Shown one piece after another: positions 1 through 8,991 of a stretch of 64,000 bases of DNA. Both the position numbers and the translations under genes were made by a program. Below the pieces are notes generated by a model that saw nothing but the letters and a program-made list of their open reading frames with translations, made no database searches and was not told the DNA's origin. Positions within the stretch are counted from its first letter, which is position 1; each line of letters opens with the position of its first letter. Origin of the DNA: Phormidium sp. FACHB-1136 (GTDB taxonomy: Bacteria > Cyanobacteriota > Cyanobacteriia > Phormidesmidales > Phormidesmidaceae); the NCBI RefSeq assembly GCF_014697375.1, contig NZ_JACJRS010000015.1, positions 1 to 64,000 on the forward strand, written 5' to 3'.

Positions 1-65
1 CTCTACTTTTGCCTAAATTCATCGCCGCTAAGCTTAACCCCTTGCCCCCTCAGGTCTCCCAAAGC

Positions 66-1082
66 TTAGTAACTTAGTACCCCTGTCCAGAACTTATGAC
101 TGTCCAGTTTATCAGGATGATGAAAGAAGAAATAAGAAAAAGGAACAATCAGGGCATTGTAGGGAAGTAGTTGAGAGACTGGGATTCGATAGCAGTTTTT
201 AAAGTACTCAACAGTTCTCTCTATGGCATCTTTTGCTTTATCCCAAGTATTGATAAACTCATCCTTGCGAATGTTTAAGATGACTTGCCTCTTGCATTCT
301 TTTGTCAGAATCAATGAAATTACTTGCAAAACAGTGGCATCTGAAATAGTCTCGTAGTCTAGAGGTTTTAGTGCATCTACTAGCTCCTGGAATTTCTCTG
401 ACAAGTCAAATGACTTATCAGCATCAAAAGTCTTTGCAACCATGATCTCAAAAAGAGATAATGACTTTCCTCCGACATTGATTCGAGTGAAAATCTCTGT
501 AGCTATATCTACAGGTGCATCTTTAACCTGAATTATGGAGTATTGATAGCTTTCAATTCTATTTTTGTAGATTTTAAGTTTCTCATGATATTTACTGGAA
601 TATGAAGCTAATACTGTAAAGTCACCTGCCAAGAGATTCAGGACACTGATTAAGCCATCTGTATCTCTGCCTTCGATGTCAGTTATAACAATCTGATCAG
701 ACTCTTCGGCATCTAAGTCAATGAAAATTTTGGAGAAATCATCTTCTCGACTATTTTCTCGAACTAAGGTGATACCTCTCAGACTGGCAAAAAGGCTTGT
801 TAATCTCTGTTGTCCATCTAAAACATAATCGACAAAATCGCCTTGATCAGCCTCTGGGAGAAGTTGATTTCCAATATTTTTAACAGAACGGAGACGTTCT
901 TTGGTGCGCCAAAAAATAAATGTTCCTATTGGATATCCTTTGACAATGCTATCTATCAGTCCTGCTGATTTCTGCATAGTCCATACAAAGTCTCTCTGGA
1001 ATTGCGGAATTTTAATTTGTCCCTGCTCAATCGCATTAACTAAATTAGAGAATGTCTTTACTTGAGGCTCTGGTAATTGCAC
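66..1082 (-). CDS. DUF262 (GmrSD N-terminal-like) protein, probably C-terminally truncated
   Basis: The 338-residue product opens with a DUF262 domain. The region IPQFQRDFVW near residues 25-35 and the YVLDGQQRLTSL motif near 85-97 are the conserved DUF262 (ParB/Srx-like fold) signatures. DUF262 proteins include the GmrS half of type IV restriction enzymes and other defence nucleases. Members of this type usually run to about 550-600 residues with a second helical or HNH-type domain, but this ORF stops soon after the DUF262 core, and its last dozen residues do not look like family sequence. The 5' end is intact: the start lies 47 bases from hypC. Base composition is more AT-rich than the neighbouring hyp genes, which fits acquired defence DNA. 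It may be a remnant; a short family member cannot be excluded. Confidence 0.7.
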   Translation of the reverse strand: MQLPEPQVKTFSNLVNAIEQGQIKIPQFQRDFVWTMQKSAGLIDSIVKGYPIGTFIFWRTKERLRSVKNIGNQLLPEADQGDFVDYVLDGQQRLTSLFASLRGITLVRENSREDDFSKIFIDLDAEESDQIVITDIEGRDTDGLISVLNLLAGDFTVLASYSSKYHEKLKIYKNRIESYQYSIIQVKDAPVDIATEIFTRINVGGKSLSLFEIMVAKTFDADKSFDLSEKFQELVDALKPLDYETISDATVLQVISLILTKECKRQVILNIRKDEFINTWDKAKDAIERTVEYFKNCYRIPVSQLLPYNALIVPFSYFFFHHPDKLDSHKFWTGVLSY

Positions 1083-1129
1083 TATTTTTCTCCTTTTACA
1101 GCAATCTCAAATCGGGAGATTTTGTGAGA

Positions 1130-1405
1130 TCATTTTAAGTTTGCTATTTCTAATTCCCTGGTGTCAAATTCTGCGAGTTGATCAAGTAAATCTAACGTAG
1201 CTGCCGCCTCGTCGGGATCGATGCGGTTGAGGGCAAAACCGACATGAACCAGCACCCATTCCCCCACACAGCTTTCGAGGGGATGGTCTTCATCCACAAT
1301 GCAGGCAATGTTGACAGGCCGCCGCACACCGCTGATATCGACAATAGCGAGTTGGTTAACGGGGTCGCTGATGGATTGAATCTGTCCAGGAATTCCGAGG
1401 CACAT
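1130..1405 (-). CDS. hypC: HypC/HupF-family hydrogenase maturation chaperone
   Basis: This 91-residue protein begins MCLGIPGQI, the N-terminal signature of HypC/HupF; Cys2 is the residue that contacts the large-subunit precursor and HypD. HypC works with HypD to deliver the Fe(CN)2CO centre to NiFe hydrogenase. Length is typical for the family (75-95 aa). It lies 68 bases downstream of hypF on the same strand, so the two are probably cotranscribed. No hydrogenase structural gene or other hyp gene (A, B, D, E) is in the window, so their partners must lie elsewhere. Confidence 0.93.
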   Translation of the reverse strand: MCLGIPGQIQSISDPVNQLAIVDISGVRRPVNIACIVDEDHPLESCVGEWVLVHVGFALNRIDPDEAAATLDLLDQLAEFDTRELEIANLK

Positions 1406-1473
1406 AGGAGTCTTTTAGGTTGAGTTTGGGGTTTTAACTTTTAACTTTTGAACTTTGCCTTAAAAACCGCGAT

Positions 1474-4089
1474 CTACGTAGGCGGTGGTTGGGAGGATTG
1501 GGCGGCGGCGATCACGGCTTGGCCGAGGGAGAGCCCGCCGTCATTGGGGGGGACTTGGTGATGGGTGAGGACGGTGAGGCCAAGGGTTTGCAGGGTTTGT
1601 TTCACTTGGGCGGTGAGGATTTGATTTTGAAACACGCCGCCGGAGAGGGCAACGGTTGTTACGTGGTGACGTTGGGCCAGGTTTTGGGCCAGGGTGGATA
1701 GGGCGTTGGCGAATCCTACATGGAAACGGGCGGCGATGATTGCGGGATCCGTATTTTGCTGTAAATCCTGGAGCAGACTGGGCCACAGGGGGGCGGGGTC
1801 AAGCACTAGGGGTTGAGGGTTGAATGCGGAATCCGGCTTGTTGATCTCCAGGATCAGCGGGCGAGGAGACCTCGCCCCTACGGTATTGGGTGTGCCCTGA
1901 AGGGTGAAGGAGTAGGCGGAATCTTGGGCGGATTCGAGGTGGTGGGGTTGGATGAGGGCTTCGAGTTCGATGGCTCCTTGGCCTTCGTAGGTGGCGGTTT
2001 CGCGACAGAGGCCCACGGCGGCGGCGACGGCATCAAACAAGCGTCCGGCGGCGGAGGCCAGGGGTGCATTGAGGTTTTGGGCCAGCATGGAATCTAGCAG
2101 GGCCAGGGGTTTATTTTTGAAAAAGCGCACCAAGGCCAGTTTTGGGAAGGTTTTCTGGACGGTTTGCCAATCCCCAAAGGCTGCGACGAGGTGGGCGTAG
2201 GTGTTGCGCCAGGGTTGGCGGATGGCCTGGGTGCCGCCCAGCAGGGCCACGGGTTTGAGGTGGGCGAGGCGACGACATTGGCGATAGTCCGCCAGCAGAA
2301 ATTCGCCGCCCCAGAGCGTGCCATCGTCGCCATAGCCCAGGCCATCTAGGGCGATGCCGAGGACGGGGGGCGCTTCCAACGGCAAGCCATTATCCGCCAT
2401 GCAAGCGGCGATGTGGGCATGGTGGTGCTGCACAGTGGTGAGGGGAATGCCCTGACGCTCGGCCCAGTCTTGGCCCAGTTTGGTGGAGAGATATTCCGGG
2501 TGGGCATCCACGACGAGATGAGCGGGTTCGTATTCAAACAGGTTGAGGTAGAGATCCAGCGCCTGCCGATAGCCCTGGTAGGCCGCTGCATTTTCCAAGT
2601 CGCCCAGGTGTTGGGAGAGAATCGCCTGTCCGGGCCGCAGCAGGCAGAAGGTACTTTTGAGTTCGCCACCGAGGGCGAGAATTGGCGGCACACACTCAAA
2701 CCCAGCGGGCAACGCAATCGGCGCAGGGGCGTATCCCCTAGCCCGTCGGAGAATCTGGGGCTGGCCCTCGACGACCCGCACCACAGAATCATCCACCCGG
2801 TTCACAATGTCGCGGTTGTGCAGCAAAAAGTAGGTGGCAATGTCGCCCAACTGTTCCCGTACCGCTTCGTTGGTGATGCATTGCGGTTCGTCGGAACGGT
2901 TGCCGCTAGTCATCACAATGGGCCGATCCAACCGCTGCAAAATCAGGTGATGCAGGGGCGTGTAGGGCAGCATGACGCCGAGAGTTCCTAAGCCGGGGGA
3001 GAGGGATGGGGAGAGGGGGAGTGGGGAGTGGGGAGTGGGGAGTGGGGAGTGGGGAGTGGGGAGTGGGGTGAGGAGGACGATGGGGGCGGCAGGGCTTTGC
3101 AACAATTCGGCTTCCTGGGGGCTGATCTCGCAGTAGGGGGCGATGGCGGCGAGATCCTTCACCATGAGGGCGAAGGGTTTGTGGTAGCGGTGTTTGCGCT
3201 GGCGTAAGTTCTGGACGGCGTCATCATTAGTGGCATCGCAGGCGAGGTGAACACCGCCTAGACCTTTGATGGCAACAATTTCGCCTCGCAAAATCAGGGT
3301 AGCGACGGCTTCGGCTTCGTCAACTAAGGAGAGGGACTGGCTGCATGAAGGTTTGCCGTCGGCCCGCTCTAGCCACACCTTGGGGCCGCAGACGGGGCAG
3401 GCGGTGGGCTGGGCATGGAAGCGGCGGTTGCCCACGTCCTGGTAGTCCTGGCGGCAGGAGGGGCACATCTCAAACCAGGCCATGCTGGTGCTTTGGCGGT
3501 CGTAGGGTAGGTGGCGGATGATGCTGAGCCGGGGGCCGCAGTGGGTGCAGTTGGTGAAGGGATAGCGAAAGTAGCGGCTGCGGGGATTGAGAATATCCGC
3601 TAGACACTGGGGACAGGTGGCGGCATCGGGGGGGATTTCGGTGCGGGCGGGGGTGTGGGTGCTTTCGGCAATGGTGAAGCCTTGTTCCGTCACGGCGTCC
3701 AAGGCTAAGGAATAACGCTGAATACAGGCAATTTTGGCTAAGGGTGGCTTTTCCTTCAGTAAATTAGCCACAAACTGGTTGAGTTGGGCCTGGGTACCCG
3801 CCAGATGAATCAACACGCCTTCGCCATCGTTCAGCACATGGCCGCGTAACCCCAGTTCCACCGCCAGCCGATAGACCGTGGGCCGAAAGCCCACCCCCTG
3901 CACGGTGCCCGTCACCCGCAGCGCTTCGGCCACCTCACCATGGGTAACGTCACGCTGGAACGGCGGCAGATCGGGAAGGTGGGAGGGCGTTCCCATGGCG
4001 AAATGACCCGCTGTAGAGCAACGGGAGAGCAGTTGATCTGGGCTGTAGGAGGGCGTCATGGCAACCAATGCAACGCCTAGGGACATCAA
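1474..4089 (-). CDS. hypF: Carbamoyltransferase HypF
   Basis: HypF makes the thiocarbamate on HypE that becomes the CN ligands of NiFe hydrogenase. The 871-residue protein shows an acylphosphatase domain (VTGTVQGVGFRPTVY, about residues 58-140), two zinc-finger pairs (CPQC...CTHCGP and CPSC...CPVCGP, about 160-240), a YrdC-like domain, and a Kae1/TobZ-like C-terminal domain with the HHHAHIA metal-binding motif and ALSGGVFQN near the end. About 50 residues precede the acylphosphatase domain with no clear homology, and no strong ribosome-binding site marks any of the candidate Met starts, so the true start may be downstream (for example 3996). A Pro/His/Ser insert (PTPHSPL repeated) in the YrdC region is encoded by a 7-base tandem repeat at 3019-3067 that makes the frame dependent on copy number; the frame is open here. 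Confidence 0.93.
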   Translation of the reverse strand: MMSLGVALVAMTPSYSPDQLLSRCSTAGHFAMGTPSHLPDLPPFQRDVTHGEVAEALRVTGTVQGVGFRPTVYRLAVELGLRGHVLNDGEGVLIHLAGTQAQLNQFVANLLKEKPPLAKIACIQRYSLALDAVTEQGFTIAESTHTPARTEIPPDAATCPQCLADILNPRSRYFRYPFTNCTHCGPRLSIIRHLPYDRQSTSMAWFEMCPSCRQDYQDVGNRRFHAQPTACPVCGPKVWLERADGKPSCSQSLSLVDEAEAVATLILRGEIVAIKGLGGVHLACDATNDDAVQNLRQRKHRYHKPFALMVKDLAAIAPYCEISPQEAELLQSPAAPIVLLTPLPTPHSPLPTPHSPLPLSPSLSPGLGTLGVMLPYTPLHHLILQRLDRPIVMTSGNRSDEPQCITNEAVREQLGDIATYFLLHNRDIVNRVDDSVVRVVEGQPQILRRARGYAPAPIALPAGFECVPPILALGGELKSTFCLLRPGQAILSQHLGDLENAAAYQGYRQALDLYLNLFEYEPAHLVVDAHPEYLSTKLGQDWAERQGIPLTTVQHHHAHIAACMADNGLPLEAPPVLGIALDGLGYGDDGTLWGGEFLLADYRQCRRLAHLKPVALLGGTQAIRQPWRNTYAHLVAAFGDWQTVQKTFPKLALVRFFKNKPLALLDSMLAQNLNAPLASAAGRLFDAVAAAVGLCRETATYEGQGAIELEALIQPHHLESAQDSAYSFTLQGTPNTVGARSPRPLILEINKPDSAFNPQPLVLDPAPLWPSLLQDLQQNTDPAIIAARFHVGFANALSTLAQNLAQRHHVTTVALSGGVFQNQILTAQVKQTLQTLGLTVLTHHQVPPNDGGLSLGQAVIAAAQSSQPPPT
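3019..3067. repeat. Heptanucleotide tandem repeat inside hypF (7 copies of GAGTGGG)
   Basis: Seven perfect consecutive copies of GAGTGGG occupy 49 bases; on the coding (minus) strand the unit can be read as CCCCACT. It resembles the cyanobacterial short tandemly repeated repetitive (STRR) heptamers, whose best-known consensus is CCCCA(A/G)T, differing at one base. Because 7 is not a multiple of 3, each gain or loss of one unit shifts the hypF frame, while three units restore it and add seven residues. Confidence 0.92.
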
Positions 4090-4190
4090 GAACCAATCAC
4101 GTTCCGGCGGGAGAGAACACGATACCTATGAGGGTAAAGGGAGCGCGGGCGGTTTGGCGAAATCCCTATGGTTTTCTTTAGTGTTGACGC

Positions 4191-6404
4191 CTAGGACGGA
4201 TTCGCGACGACTTGGGCACTCAGGCGTTGGGTCATGGTTTCGGCGGGGAGGGGGCGGGCGAAGTAATAGCCCTGACCCATGGGGCAACCCATCTGGGCGA
4301 GTTGCTGCCGCTGATAGTCGGTTTCCACCCCTTCGGCCACCACCTGCATTCCCATCCCCTGGGCTAAGTTGAGGATGGCGCGGATGATCCCCAAGGCTTC
4401 GGATTGGGGATGATCGGGCTGAATTTGGCCCACAAAGGACTGATCGATCTTCAGCACGTCCACCGGAAAACGATGCAGATAGCTGAGGGAGGAATATCCG
4501 GTACCAAAGTCGTCTAGGTTCACCTGAATGCCAAGCTGCCGCAGTCCGGCCAAGACTTCAGCCGTGTGGGCGGTGTCTTCAATTAAGGCCCGTTCGGTAA
4601 TTTCCAGGTGGAGAAAGGCGGGATCGAGGGCGGTGCTCGCCAGCACTTGGTCGATGGTATTCAAGAAATCCGACCGCTGAAGTTGCTGACTGGCCACGTT
4701 CACGCTGGCATAGAGGGGCTGATCGGGAAACTGGCGGTGCCACTGCTGCAACTGATGGCAGGTGGCCCACAACACCCATTCCCCAACGGCTTGGATCAGT
4801 CCGGCTTCTTCGGCGATGGGGATAAACACCTGGGGGCTAATCATGCCCCGTTCGGGGTGGGGCCACCGGGCCAGCGCCTCTACCCCCAGCCATTGGCCCG
4901 TGGCCAGGTCTACCTGGGGTTGGTAATAGACCTGAAGTTGATCGGTTTCGATGGCCCGCCGCAGGTCGTGTTCTAGGGTGAGGCGGTGCAGCATTTCCTG
5001 ATGCATTTCCGGGTCGAAGACCTCGTAGCAGGCACGGCCCCGGCTTTTGGCCCGATACATGGCGGTGTCGGCATCCCGGAGAATTTCGGTGCCGCTTTGG
5101 TAATAGCCCGCCGACCACACAATACCGATGCTGGCGCTGATCACCACGGGCTGATTCTCCAGATGGATGGGATGGGCCAATCCGGTTTGGATGGCGGTGG
5201 CCACCTCAATGGCGCTGGTGATGTCATTGAGGTCGGGCAGCAGCAGGCCAAATTCATCGCCCCCCCAGCGGGCTAGGGTGTCGCAGGGGCGTAGGTATTG
5301 GCCGAGAATTTGGACGACGGTTTTCAGCAGATGATCGCCCGCCCCATGGCCCAGGCTGTCGTTAATCAGCTTAAAGCGGTCAATATCAATGAACAGCACC
5401 GCAAAGGAACGGGGGGTGTGCCCCTGGTGGAGGGCATAGTCTACCCGCTCCATAAACAGGGTGCGGTTGGGCAGTTGGGTGAGGTCGTCGTAGAGCGCCT
5501 GGTGGCGCAGTTGGGCCTCTACCCGCACCCGTTCGGTCACGTCCCGCGACACCGTTTGCACCTGCACCACTCGGCCCCGTTCGTTGAGGATGGGACGGGC
5601 TAGGGTCTCTAGCCAAAGCTCGTCGCCGGAGGATCGCACCGCCCGGTAGATCAACTGGGCTAGGGTTTGGGGGGGGCGCAGGGCTTGGATTTGTAGGCGC
5701 ACCCGCTCCCGGTCGTCGGGGTGGATGAAGTCGTAGAAGTTTTGCCCCGTCAGCTTGTCGGCGGTGTGACCCAGCAGGCCCAGGCAGGAAGGGCTGACGT
5801 AGATAAAATGCCCCTTCAGGTCGTGCAGGCCCACCAGGTCGCTGATGTTGTCGGCCACCAGGCGGTAGCGCATCTCCGAATCGCGCAGGTCTTTCTCGAT
5901 GCGCTTGCGTTCTTCAATTTCTTGACTGAGGATGCGGTTGGCCTGAGCCAGTTCGGCGGTACGGGTTTTTACCTGCTGTTCCAGGGTTTGGTTCATCCGC
6001 TGAATGGTGCGCTGGGCGATCTGGAGGGCCAGTTGGTTCTTCACCCGTACCAGCACCTCATCGAGTTGGAAGGGCTTGGTAATATAGTCCACGCCACCCA
6101 CCCCAAAGGCTTGCACCTTGTCGATGGAATCCCCTAGGGCGCTGAGAAAAATCACGGGGATGTCTTGGGTGGTTGGGTTTCCCTTCAGCCGCCGACACAC
6201 CTCGTAGCCGTCCATCCCTGGCATCCGAATATCCAGCAAAATTAAATCAGGGCGCTCGGCCTGGGCCACCCGCAGCGCCATGTCGCCATTAATCACCCCA
6301 CGCACATCGTAGCTCTGGGCGATAAGTGCAGTGGACAGCACCCGCAAATTCTCGGTGGTGTCATCCACAATCAGGATGATCGGATTCCCTTCCGGTTGCG
6401 TCAC
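4191..6404 (-). CDS. Response regulator with PAS, GGDEF and EAL domains (c-di-GMP turnover)
   Basis: This 737-residue protein is a receiver-controlled c-di-GMP enzyme. The receiver is about residues 8-125, with phosphoacceptor Asp58 (LILLDIRMP) and Lys110. A coiled linker of about 130-170 and a PAS domain of about 175-290 follow. The GGDEF domain is about 300-455, with an intact RWGGDEF motif at 379-385 and the inhibitory RxxD (Arg372-Asp375) five residues ahead. The EAL domain is about 470-725, with GVEALARW and DDFGTGYSS intact. Both cyclase and phosphodiesterase motifs are therefore present, and the net activity cannot be predicted. Its start lies inside the 3' end of the upstream hybrid kinase gene (44-base overlap), implying translational coupling and that it is that kinase's likely output. 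Confidence 0.93.
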   Translation of the reverse strand: MTQPEGNPIILIVDDTTENLRVLSTALIAQSYDVRGVINGDMALRVAQAERPDLILLDIRMPGMDGYEVCRRLKGNPTTQDIPVIFLSALGDSIDKVQAFGVGGVDYITKPFQLDEVLVRVKNQLALQIAQRTIQRMNQTLEQQVKTRTAELAQANRILSQEIEERKRIEKDLRDSEMRYRLVADNISDLVGLHDLKGHFIYVSPSCLGLLGHTADKLTGQNFYDFIHPDDRERVRLQIQALRPPQTLAQLIYRAVRSSGDELWLETLARPILNERGRVVQVQTVSRDVTERVRVEAQLRHQALYDDLTQLPNRTLFMERVDYALHQGHTPRSFAVLFIDIDRFKLINDSLGHGAGDHLLKTVVQILGQYLRPCDTLARWGGDEFGLLLPDLNDITSAIEVATAIQTGLAHPIHLENQPVVISASIGIVWSAGYYQSGTEILRDADTAMYRAKSRGRACYEVFDPEMHQEMLHRLTLEHDLRRAIETDQLQVYYQPQVDLATGQWLGVEALARWPHPERGMISPQVFIPIAEEAGLIQAVGEWVLWATCHQLQQWHRQFPDQPLYASVNVASQQLQRSDFLNTIDQVLASTALDPAFLHLEITERALIEDTAHTAEVLAGLRQLGIQVNLDDFGTGYSSLSYLHRFPVDVLKIDQSFVGQIQPDHPQSEALGIIRAILNLAQGMGMQVVAEGVETDYQRQQLAQMGCPMGQGYYFARPLPAETMTQRLSAQVVANPS

Positions 6405-8706
6405 GCCCTTGTTCTACCAGTTCGACAATTTTGTCACAACGAAAATCCTGCACCCAACGGCGCAAGGTGAGAGCCAACGGTTGATGGTCGGGGGGCAGGT
6501 CATCTAGCAGGGCATAAAGCGCTTGGCTATTGGCCACCATCGCTCCTGCATACAGCCGCTGCACCCAGTCGGCGGGGAGGGCGGTTAAATCGAGGCCAGA
6601 TGCATCGACGGATGGCGAACCGAGGGAGACGGGGGCGGCTGGAACGGTTGGCTCGGCATAGACATAGCGTACCCCAAGATGTTGTCGGATGGCCTCTAGT
6701 AGGTCGTTCTCTCGGATGGGCTTGCGGAGGAAGCCGTCGCAGCCGCTCTCTAGGGCCGTCACTTCATCTTCGTCAAAGGCACTGGCGCTAAGGGCGATCA
6801 CCACTGGCCCAGCGGCGCTCTCGGCGCTCTCGGATCGAATCTGCCAGGTGGCTTGGTAGCCGTCCATCCGGGGCATCCGGAGATCCATCAAAATCAGGTT
6901 GGGGTGCCCCTGCCGCCACTGATCTACGGCATCCTGGCCATCGCAGGCTCCCATCACCTCAAAGCCTAGGGTTTTGAGCAGGGTGAGGAGCAGCCGCCGA
7001 TTCGGTTCGTTGTCGTCGGCTACGAGGATGCGCGGCACCGCCTGATCGGGGGCCAGACCCAGCACGGCTTCGTCCCCTGGGCGCGGCTTTAGCTCCACCT
7101 GATCCACCACCGTTACGGGCAGATGCAGGACGAAGGTGCTGCCCTGGGGGCTAGTGTGGGCCAGGGTGAGGTCGCCCCCTAGGATTTGGGCAAACCGCCG
7201 ACTGAGGGCCAACCCCAGACCCGTTCCATCCTGGCGGGTGCGGCCCGTGTCGGTTTGGGAAAAGGGCTGAAATAAATCCCGGATTTGGTCGGCAGCAATG
7301 CCGGGGCCAGTGTCGCTGATGCTGAAACGTAACGTGGGAGTCTGGCTGTCCTCGGGTTTAGCCCCAGCCACCGTTAGGATCACCGTCCCGGCGGGGGTGA
7401 ACTTGAGGGCGTTGTCCAGCAGGTTGAGCAAAATTTGCTGAAGTTTACCCTGGTCGGTGCGGATGTAGGAGGGCAGATCCTCCCCCAGGTGAAAGGTGAG
7501 GCTCAGCCCCTGGGCGTTGGCCCTGGGCAACAGCATATCCACCAACTGCTGCACCAAGTCCGGCAGGCTAAAGGCACTGGCGATTAAACTCATTTGGCCT
7601 GCTTCTATTTTGGCCAAACTGAGGATGTCGTTAATCAGACTGAGCAGGTATTCGCCGCTGGAGGCGATGGTGGCGAGGTGATCTTGGGTGTCTTCGGGTA
7701 GGCGGGTGTCGCGGCGCAAAAGCTGGGCATAGCCGAGGATGGCGTTCAGGGGCGTGCGGAGTTCGTGGCTCATGTGGGCTAAAAAGTCGCTCTTGGCGCG
7801 GTTGGCCCGCTCGGCGGCATCCTTCGCCTGTTGAGCCTGATCCAACAGCCCAATTTGGTACAGCGCTAACCCCAAATGGTGAGACACCTGGGTCATCAGA
7901 TCCACGTCCTGGGCTTGCCAGCGGCGGGAGGTGGCATTGTGGTAGGCGCTCAGCAGCCCCCAGAGCTGGTCTTGCTGAAAAATGGGCACGATGGCATAGG
8001 CCCGCACCTGAAATTGCTCCAAAATGTCGATGTGGCAAGGGGTGTGGCCACTGAGGTAAATGTCATCTACGGCAAAGGTTTCCCGGTGGCGGTAGCGGCC
8101 TCCCCGGTGCTCTTGTAGGTAGGTGTCTGACCAGATGGTGCGACGGCCATCCCCCACCAGCCGGATCCAGCCCTCGGCCACAGATTCCGAGACAAAGTGA
8201 CCGCTCCAGTCCTCGGCAAACTGGTACACCGAGGTGCGATCACAGCCCAGCAGGTGCCGCAGTTCCTCGGTGGCCACAGCAAACATATCCTGGAGGTCAA
8301 AGCTTTGGCGCAGACGATCCACCAGCCGCCCTAGGGACTTTTCTCGCTCGATCTGGTGCTGAAGACGCACCTCCGCCCGTTTATAGCGGGTGATGTCGCG
8401 TCCGACGGCCTGAATTTCGATCAGTTGGCCCTGGTCGTCAAACTGGCCATGGTTGTACCACTGCTGCCACAGCACCTCGGTGTTGGGAGCCTGGATGCGG
8501 GTTTCGTGGTTAAGCTGAGCATGGTCGAGGGTGATGGTCATCACGTTCAGTTCGGGCCAGCCATCGAGACTCTGACTGAGGTGGGGAGGTTCGGTGAGAT
8601 TGGCCAGATCCACCACGTCGCAACCAAAGTATTGACCGTAGGCCTCGTTGGCATAGACCACCTGCCCACCGGGCCGAAAATGACACACTAACTCACCCCG
8701 GATCAT
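6361..8706 (-). CDS. Cyanobacteriochrome-type hybrid histidine kinase (PAS-GAF-HisKA-HATPase-REC)
   Basis: The 781-residue protein has an N-terminal PAS (about 1-110), a GAF (about 125-285), HisKA with SHELRTP (His314), an HATPase with N432, DTGPGI and GTGLGL, and a C-terminal receiver (about 558-678; Asp608, Lys662). The GAF carries features of red/green cyanobacteriochromes: Trp192-x-Asp194 (IWSDTYLQ), GGRY, AVDDIY, then Cys224-His225 in [10 protein letters not shown], the expected bilin-attachment pair, and LWGLLSAY with Tyr255. No PHY domain follows, which also fits a cyanobacteriochrome rather than a phytochrome. It has no signal peptide or membrane segment, so it is cytoplasmic. The C-terminal tail after the receiver overlaps the next gene, a REC-PAS-GGDEF-EAL protein. 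Bilin binding is inferred, not shown. Confidence 0.9.
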   Translation of the reverse strand: MIRGELVCHFRPGGQVVYANEAYGQYFGCDVVDLANLTEPPHLSQSLDGWPELNVMTITLDHAQLNHETRIQAPNTEVLWQQWYNHGQFDDQGQLIEIQAVGRDITRYKRAEVRLQHQIEREKSLGRLVDRLRQSFDLQDMFAVATEELRHLLGCDRTSVYQFAEDWSGHFVSESVAEGWIRLVGDGRRTIWSDTYLQEHRGGRYRHRETFAVDDIYLSGHTPCHIDILEQFQVRAYAIVPIFQQDQLWGLLSAYHNATSRRWQAQDVDLMTQVSHHLGLALYQIGLLDQAQQAKDAAERANRAKSDFLAHMSHELRTPLNAILGYAQLLRRDTRLPEDTQDHLATIASSGEYLLSLINDILSLAKIEAGQMSLIASAFSLPDLVQQLVDMLLPRANAQGLSLTFHLGEDLPSYIRTDQGKLQQILLNLLDNALKFTPAGTVILTVAGAKPEDSQTPTLRFSISDTGPGIAADQIRDLFQPFSQTDTGRTRQDGTGLGLALSRRFAQILGGDLTLAHTSPQGSTFVLHLPVTVVDQVELKPRPGDEAVLGLAPDQAVPRILVADDNEPNRRLLLTLLKTLGFEVMGACDGQDAVDQWRQGHPNLILMDLRMPRMDGYQATWQIRSESAESAAGPVVIALSASAFDEDEVTALESGCDGFLRKPIRENDLLEAIRQHLGVRYVYAEPTVPAAPVSLGSPSVDASGLDLTALPADWVQRLYAGAMVANSQALYALLDDLPPDHQPLALTLRRWVQDFRCDKIVELVEQGRDATGRESDHPDCG

Positions 8707-8991
8707 CCGCCATCGACCTCCACCTGTGAAATCCCCGCTATCTAGATTACCCGGATTAGTTCACGACCTTAACGCCCTGCCCCAGGTTAGATAGGTTAGA
8801 TGCTGGGCCTGGCTAGAGACGGTGACGAGGGGGGTATAGATCCGCCAGCCCCCCAGCCCGCAACGGCATCGGTCACCGCGAAACCGCAACATCAATATTC
8901 CAACCTGAAAAAGCTGACCTATCATTAGGCCCAGGGTTGTGTTATGTCGCTCAGACCCCAGCGTCAGACCCCAGAGGGGGAGGGAAACATT

